Made by a program: the position numbers and the translations under genes
Part shown: piece by piece, positions 57,645 to 64,000 of the stretch
Numbering within the stretch: position 1 is the stretch's first letter
Layout of the letters: each line of letters opens with the position of its first letter
From: Mercenaria mercenaria
Lineage: Eukaryota > Mollusca > Bivalvia > Venerida > Veneridae
Direction of reading: 5' to 3'
Length of the DNA: 64,000 nt
Assembly (NCBI RefSeq): GCF_021730395.1
Contig: NC_069367.1
Coordinates: 10,786,501 to 10,850,500, forward strand
Notes under the pieces: model-generated
What the model was told of the DNA's origin: nothing
Seen by the model: the letters and a program-made list of their open reading frames with translations, nothing else
Databases searched by the model: none

Positions 57645-58310
57645 CAATTTTATGTTTTATCTTTTAATATTGAATACTGAATTTCCTGTTTCTCTCTCCC
57701 ATCGACGTTAAGAAAATGATTTGAGGATGTGAACGTTAAGTCTTCTGTTGATTGTACTGTTGCGCTGAAGAACAGCATGTGTTATGTGTCATGTTATTAT
57801 ATATTTATATATCTTATGCACAGACATGCATATCAAACTTTGAAAATGTTTCGATTTTAAAAAAGATGTATAAAATAGCCTTGATATTGTTTGAAAAATT
57901 TTGCTTGAACTATTTTCTTACAGTTGTGGCATTTGCAAGAACCGTGATCCAATGTTAGACCATCAAGACAATTACAACGGAGATCGTGTTACCTTTATAT
58001 GTAGGAAATTCGTGATACAAACCTAGCTATTTACAGATGAACCAGAACAAAACTTGTTTTTATCAACATAATATACATGTATATAGCAATCATGAAACTG
58101 TTATCTATCATCAGATCTCCATTATTGTACTGGATAGTAAATGTATAATAGATTGTGACTGCGCTTTGAAATATGCATCCATCTTTATTTAGGGAGTCAA
58201 ATAACGATTATACAGCAATTGTCGGTATTGTTTTCCCCATTTTTTATCTATTGTTTTAAATGATGAAGCATTTGTAAATCCCTGTCAAGGACTTAGTAGA
58301 AATTGCATAA
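57645..58310. other. No gene recognised
   Basis: AT-rich flank between the mariner remnant and the 4.18-kb element; the 68-codon ORF has no support. Confidence 0.4.
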
Positions 58311-58430
58311 TACAGTGGCGCCTGCAAGTTTGTTCCCCGAGTTTGCGAGATAACGCGAGCAACTCGCGTGTTGAAGGCGAAACGTGAAACGTGTTGCACG
58401 GTTAGAAACGCGTGCATAAACGAGAAATAG

Positions 58431-58585
58431 TTATAGCGCATACTCAGCGTGCAGCGTGCGCTGTCGCGCAAATAAATGTTCCCCTGCGCATGCCCAGCGT
58501 GCCAAACCGAGAAGGTTAAATGCGCATGCCCAGCGTGCAAAACCGAGCAGTTTAAATACGCATGCTCAGCGTGCAATGGATTTAA
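58431..58585 (+). repeat. Subterminal repeat array, about 35-50 bp unit x 4
   Basis: GCGCATACTCAGCGTGC, GCGCATGCCCAGCGTGCC, GCGCATGCCCAGCGTGCA and ACGCATGCTCAGCGTGCA follow one another, with AACCGAG.AGGTT/GTTTAAA spacers. Such subterminal arrays are typical transposase-binding or packing repeats of non-autonomous elements. The 106-codon minus-strand ORF (HAGHAHLTFSVWHAGHAQ) is just this array. Confidence 0.8.
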
Positions 58586-59340
58586 GTGTTCATCGGCTTA
58601 CTGTTCTAGTTTGAAAGATATATGATATTTCTTTCAAATTTTATTTTTGATTTGAAATTTATCTTTTTGATCATTTCCGTAAAGATTTTTTTTTTTTGTA
58701 AACAGTATACCCGGAAAGTAGTGTAGACAGGATATAGTAGATATTGTCTACGTCATAAAAAGACGGCAGTTCCACTGCTTATCAAAGCGGCGACCCTGAA
58801 ATTCTATATCGCCAAGAATTTGGATTCGCATTCCATCAGTAAGTGTTGAAATGTAACTAAAGTTACGCTTGATTTTATTGAGCACTATGTACAGTATGAT
58901 AAACACAGATATAAAATATAGCTTCAGTGTATCTCACATAATTTCGCGCATTTGAAAGATTTTTAATACAAGCGCGCAAATGTAATTACAATCAAATTGA
59001 CTAACAGTGGTGACTTCCCTTTAATAATTTTACACCATTTGCGGTCAACGAAGGTGTTGTCATCAGCTGTTGAAAATGTGAAATATTCATGTTGGTTTTA
59101 CTAGTTCTGCGGTAGGTACTGTACCTCATTTTACTTTTTAAGTGTATGTATTCCATTTTTCATGATGCTAAGCCTTCAAATAGTGATACCAGTGCAGGGG
59201 CGTAGATCTATATTACTCTAAACAGCTAAAGTGTCAACACTGGTCAAGGGAAGCTGTTTTACAGAACTTCACCCAGTAGAGCACACACAGTAGGCAGATC
59301 ATATATATAAAAAAAGTGTAAATTACGCTTTGAAGTAATG

Positions 59341-59422
59341 CACAGGTGCTAGACACATAACCAAATATTTTACTTATAGGCCTATATATGTAAAATATTT
59401 GGTTATGTGTCTAGCACCTGTG
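59341..59422. repeat. Perfect 33-bp inverted repeat with palindromic loop
   Basis: The left arm 59,341-59,373 (CACAGGTGCTAGACACATAA, then CCAAATATTTTAC) is exactly complementary to the right arm 59,390-59,422. The 16-nt loop contains ATAGGCCTAT, itself a palindrome. Complementarity stops sharply outside the arms. It is non-coding. Confidence 0.9.
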
Positions 59423-61267
59423 GAAATAATGCATATATGCATGTCTGATAATTTTTAAGCATATAAAAACGTAGATCTATATGAAATAACAGAAATGCAC
59501 GCAATGACTTTTTATTGGCGTAAACAAAATCTGAATCGTCTGGATGCTTCATGTAACATGAGCACAGTCAGTATTATAATTATAATTCTCCCACATTGAA
59601 CATAAACACGCATTGAATGGTACTCTATAAACCTAGCTAGGTTAAACTATTTTTTACAATCAATGTCTGTGTTTACAAATAGTTGGGAATTAATACTGAT
59701 GGTACGGTAGTGTATTTTAAAGTGGCGTTGATTTAAAATATCAACTTCCAGTGTGGAATAAACAAAAATGTCTCTTTCTAAGAATGTATAAGTGAACAAT
59801 TCGGTAGTGAGTGTGAAGCCAAAGCAAGCCAAGGGAAAAAAAGAAGCAAATTAACTTAAATGATGAATTGAAACTAAACTGCAAACAAATGCATGGGTGT
59901 TACACCCAATAAATATGTTATAAAACTGATTTCTGTTTTTTTTTCACATTTATAAATTTTTAAGAGTAAAATTACTTGTAGTCAATTTCAGATATTACCA
60001 TTTTACTCATTCACAATAAAATATGTTGAGTAAATACTCATTGGCCAAAAAAATTATCTAGCGCTCTGGTTTAGAAAAAAATCACAGTCAAATCAGCACC
60101 TTTAAACACACATCTGGGGTTTATTTTTGATTACACCAGCACATAAATTTGTGAAGTTTCAATTTCGAACACTGCGAATTTTGCCTTTGGGGACATGTTT
60201 TCAAATAACTATACAAGTGACGTACTTTAGGGTTATAATGTACCCCAAAAATAAGTCGACAATTCGTTTCTCTGCCTTTCTTTCAATTCACCGGAAGCAT
60301 TTTGATGTTGACCGGTACTTTTCCATCATTTATTTTAACAAGCTGCATGCTAATGAAATTGAATGACCATATTGTAAACCAGTCAATCGTGACCTTCACC
60401 TCGGAAAAGAAAGGAGAAAAATTTCGACATTATTAGTTGAATAGTTATATTTTGACGTATTTATAGCATTTGAAACTGTTAAACATGCGTATGTGGTTTA
60501 ATACAGATTTGTTTAAATGCAGTTTATTTTACAAACACGTCATGGGGCTATTGGCCATATCCTTTCCGCAGCCTTAACGTAATAAAACATATTAGCGTCT
60601 GATGACCCTTTCACGCTTCCATAGAATCAACATTTATTACACAAAATTAATTTTGAAAATATTTCTGAAATGTCTAGGTCTGCAGTTCTCAAATATGGTT
60701 ATATCTTAAATCCAAGGCATACATGTATACAGACACTCTCAGACAACATCAAAAACAACCTTTTGAATGATTTGATGAAGTTCTAAAATTATCAGTGTAC
60801 CCTTGGTCCGTGACGGACCCATTTGGGATTTGTGGGTATCTGAGCTCAACTATCATTTTGTAGATGAAAAGCTGACATGCCGTACTAAAGCCCAGGTAAT
60901 TTTAGTTTCAATTTGTTACCATGAGCATCCAGATGGGGTGACCCCTGCGCGTGACCCCTGACTATCTACGAATCAAATATGGCTTTCGTTTTCAAGCTTA
61001 GCATTTCTACTTTCATTTTCTTTTCTTCCGCAAAAAGCTTAAGGTTGAGTGACTCACTTTTTGTGTTGTCAAAAACATATATATATATATGCCTGGCGAG
61101 ATTGCATAAATATGTCCTGGCTGTCCTAAGGTTATGAAAAAATATCTCAATATTTCCTAGGATCACATCAAATTGGAGTAGCCCGGATCTCTACTCTAGA
61201 CCGAATTCCGGTATTGTATGTTATGGTATAGGACTTGAATATTAAAACAGCAAGAAAGAATGTAGAC

Positions 61268-61410
61268 GGCCATGTAGCTCAGTCAGTAGAGCATCAGAAC
61301 AGTATTATGAGGCCCCCAGGTTTGAGTCCTGGTCTGGCTGCACATTTTTCTCACCCTTTGACATTTGGCGCCCAGCTTTGGACGGTGATGGTATTACGGT
61401 TTTCATTCAT
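61268..61410 (+). mobile_element. tRNA-like SINE head (fourth family)
   Basis: GCCATGTAGCTCAGTCAGTAG and AGCATC (A box), then CAGGTTTGAGTCCTGGTCTGG (B box) form a recognisable tRNA-derived start. It is followed by CTGCACATTTTTCTCACCC and TTGACATTTGGCGCCCAGC. Acceptor-stem pairing is poor, so it is not a working tRNA. It lies inside the 4.18-kb element. Confidence 0.6.
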
Positions 61411-62494
61411 TTTTTAGCGGGAGTAGCATTCTGCGCATGTTTAAATGCGTATAAGTTTTAGTAACTATGATAGTGTATGTACAATTTTGCGAAAAGAACT
61501 TATGTTTCTTCTTTTTATTACGATATTTTTAGAGACATGCCTTATGATAAATTTTCTGATTTTCGTTGAATATTATAGTTGAATAATAAATTACATATTG
61601 TAATATAAAGTTACGCATTTCTCCCGTTCTTTTTTATTGATTTTTAGACAGATGAGAGTTTATAGTACATACTAGGAAGAAAAAAATGTATCTAGCTCCC
61701 GTATAAAAACTGTATTTTTCCCCTAATGTGAATAATCTAGCCTGTATTCTGTGACAGAGTTTAGTCTCAGCGTAATTTAAATATTTATAATTATTCAGCC
61801 TCAAAAGTTATTTAAAATATTTCATACAAGAATAATTTTGATAACTAGGTATACACTCATCCTTGTAACAGCGGATTAAAAACGCAGCAAAATCCATTAA
61901 AAATGTATAAGATCATCACCGAGGCATTTGAAAATATATGGATAATTTCATCTTGTACTTCTTTTTATTATCTGTTCATATACAGTATGTTTCTTTTGAT
62001 TTCATTTTTGTTGTGCGCTTGTATGTTCAGTCTGTGTTTAAAATAATAGAGAAGTTTACTGAAATGGAATTAAAAATGTATTTTAACACTTGTTTAGAAC
62101 GAAACGATATGACATAAAAAAAAGCAACTTTTATATTTGTTCTTAAAGACAAAGTTTTAATCTGTAATTAAGGAAGACCAATTAGTAAATATGTTTTGAT
62201 TCCATTTAAACTTTGAAATGGAAGCAACAAAAGTTAAAAACATCCACTTGTGATCATACACAGGCATCATGCAGACGACGCAAGCTGCGCGTGCGCTTTA
62301 CCATCTCCAATCTACACGCTGCGCATGCGTATAATGCAAAAAAAATCGTCTCCCGCTTTCGCACGCTTACACGGTTTAAAACTAATTTGATTGGTTGCAC
62401 GATTAACTAAGCGTGTAACGTGAAACGTTTATGAAGGGGGGCACGCAAGGGTTTAATCGTGTGCACGGGGAACCAACACGCGGGCGCCACTGTA

Positions 62495-63766
62495 CATATT
62501 AAAACTTTTATTGTCACTCTACAAAGTGGTCTCTTTCAAACAAGCTTATTTTGCATCATAACAGAAGAAGATAACTTATCTTTCAAAAATCCAGCTGTTT
62601 TAATTACGAGAAATATGTATGACTAATGTTTTCAAAAATGATAGAATATAAAATATGAAACAGTCAGGATCAATAAAAATTATATTAAAATGCACGAGTT
62701 TCACTTAAATCCTTCTTTTTTACAATTAGTGCTTCAAAGCATGATGAACGCAGAAAATATATTTTCTATCTATCTTACGACTTTCACGAAATAATTTTGT
62801 AAATTAAAAAAAGCGTCAAACTCACTGAATTGCTTTGTTCTACATTTCTAGTTATTAATTCGACTTTCTAAATTTTCGAAATGTAATAGGAGTGGATTTA
62901 TTCCAGATCGGATCTCACCAGGCGCGCAATCCACGAGTGCCAAATAAAAAATCCCAGATCTAGCTACATCTACCGTTTTGTTTTGTTGTTTTGTTATTTA
63001 ACGAAATCTTTAATGTATATCGATATTAAAATGAAACTATGTGAAGTATTTTATGTGCGCTATTCATAGAATTGTGTCAGGTCATGCATATTAATGAAAG
63101 AAGTCCAGCAGCATACGATATAAAATGTACAATACGGAATTTAAAAGGTACAATTCGGATATTTTTTTACAGAATTTATATAGGTAAATGATAAATGACT
63201 TTATTTTAAACTTTAATCTAAATCTTACTAATGTAAGGCAGCTAAATTATAAATATATTAAAGCGAATAAATCCACACACTTACCTGGTAATACAATCTT
63301 TTCAACGGTTTGAAGAATGATGACAGTAATTATTTGTAATTTCTTGCAAGTATTTCCTTTTATTTATCTAATTATCTGACAAAGTCACTATGATATAAAA
63401 GTGTGCATTCAGACGAGTTATTGCATGAGCACAAAATTGATGATTATGGCACCAATCACTTTACGTATTTAACATAATCAGCAATAATTTATGCAGCTGA
63501 AAAGAAGTTTACTTTTAACATTATTTTTGCTACATTTGCAATAAATGTGATTAAAAATTCTCAGTTTGATGGATGAAAATATCACCATCCTTTTCGTCTT
63601 CAGAAAGATGCAAGTTGATAACATTAATTTCAGTTTAAACTTATTAGTTTAGTTTATACTATTTTTATTTAGCTTGATTGTGATGGAAGTTTCAAGCTTA
63701 TTTGAACCACTCTCGATTCTGCTTCCTCGAAATGCCAGTACTGGTGTCATATGTGAAGGCGCAGTT
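62495..63766. other. No gene recognised
   Basis: AT-rich, without repeats or ORFs above background that I can identify. Confidence 0.4.
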
Positions 63767-63840
63767 GTGACCCCAGTGGGACTCGAACTAACAACCTTCG
63801 GCTTTAGCGGCCGAAACCTTGTCTACTAGACCACCGCTCT
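63767..63840 (-). mobile_element. tRNA-like sequence (SINE head), minus strand
   Basis: Reverse-complemented: GAGAGCGGTGGTCTAGTAGA, then CAAGGTTTCGGCCGCTAAAG and TTAGTTCGAGTCCCACTGGG. The A and B boxes are clear. The predicted anticodon arm GGCCGCTAAAGCC is odd and the acceptor arm is not well paired. A tRNA-derived SINE head is more likely than a functional tRNA. Confidence 0.55.
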
Positions 63841-64000
63841 CCTCTAAGCTGTAATAAAGGTAACTATGCGGAAAACGGACTACATTCATTTTCTACGTTA
63901 TACACCTCACGTAAAGTAAGGAATTAAAAAACTGAAGAATATTTAATGTCCTAGCGTAGGATTTGGATCGATGAGAAAAGACACGCAGAAGACGGGCACC

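Larger units (their letters stand above)
58313..62492. mobile_element. 4.18-kb inverted-repeat element with subterminal repeats
   Basis: Left end CAGTGGCGCCTGC, then GTTTGTTCCCCG; right end reverse-complemented CAGTGGCGCCCGC, then GTTGGTTCCCCG; both flanked by TA. Both ends carry inverted GCGCATGC.CAGCGTGC motifs (left 58,431-58,585, right about 62,320-62,335) and an ACGTGAAACG stretch. The interior is AT-rich and contains a perfect hairpin (59,341) and a tRNA-like SINE head (61,270). No transposase ORF exists, so it is either non-autonomous or a decayed larger element. TA duplication and CAGTG ends are compatible with the Tc1/mariner-like group, but the class is uncertain. Confidence 0.75.

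Noticed and set aside
58256-58576. ORF of 106 codons with HAGHAHLTFSVWHAGHAQ repeats
   Set aside because: It follows exactly the subterminal repeat array of the 4.18-kb element, with no start context or family.
61268-61345. tRNA gene
   Set aside because: A and B boxes are present, but acceptor and anticodon arms pair poorly and SINE-type sequence follows.
63767-63840. tRNA gene on the minus strand
   Set aside because: The cloverleaf is imperfect, and the form resembles a tRNA-derived SINE head.

Overview
This window is AT-rich animal nuclear DNA. Its genes are split into short exons with GT/AG introns. The DNA between them is mostly dispersed repeats: several tRNA-derived SINE families, short inverted-repeat transposons, a Penelope-like retroelement, LINE and mariner remnants, and tandem arrays of roughly 97-, 136-, 145- and 170-bp units. 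The SINE bodies, the 'GTGACCTTGACCTTTGAC' tandem repeats and the CGCGCAGTCTGGTC hairpin family look to me like repeats of bivalve molluscs, so a marine bivalve (possibly a venerid-type clam) is my best guess. No search was run, so the species is inference.

The only host gene family I can support is a cluster of secreted lipocalin (apolipoprotein-D-like) genes. Three copies with open exons lie on the minus strand: gene A (about 10.2-12.7 kb), gene B (24.8-26.0 kb, first exon missing or unrecognised) and gene C (52.7-56.7 kb). Two decayed copies lie on the plus strand near the left end (3.0-3.2 kb and 4.5-5.3 kb). All share the same exon architecture: a signal-peptide exon, a 128-nt GxW exon, an 80-nt exon and a 233-237-nt TDY exon. 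The last of these ends in a GTAAG splice donor in four copies, which implies a further C-terminal exon that I could not locate.

The rest is mobile or repetitive DNA. Left end: an 855-bp foldback minisatellite sits inside a dispersed repeat whose second, inverted copy is at 36.8-37.9 kb. 9-21 kb: small inverted-repeat elements, a LINE 3' end, a well-formed hammerhead ribozyme motif at 20.0 kb and a GT-rich repeat. 26-36 kb: SINEs, and a 4.2-kb TA-flanked element that carries a 2.2-kb composite tandem-repeat block and interrupts a second foldback minisatellite. 39.4-41.6 kb: a 5'-truncated Penelope-like element (reverse transcriptase plus GIY-YIG endonuclease) with a 17-bp target duplication. 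41.8-43.1 kb: tandem and GT/GC repeats. 46.5-52.2 kb: two related TA-inserting inverted-repeat elements, one hit by another repeat and one inserted in a roughly 145-bp tandem array. 57 kb: a deleted mariner. 58.3-62.5 kb: a 4.18-kb inverted-repeat element with subterminal GC-rich repeats and a perfect 33-bp hairpin.

Most short ORFs in the window have no coding support. I saw no rRNA, no convincing functional tRNA gene and no CRISPR array.
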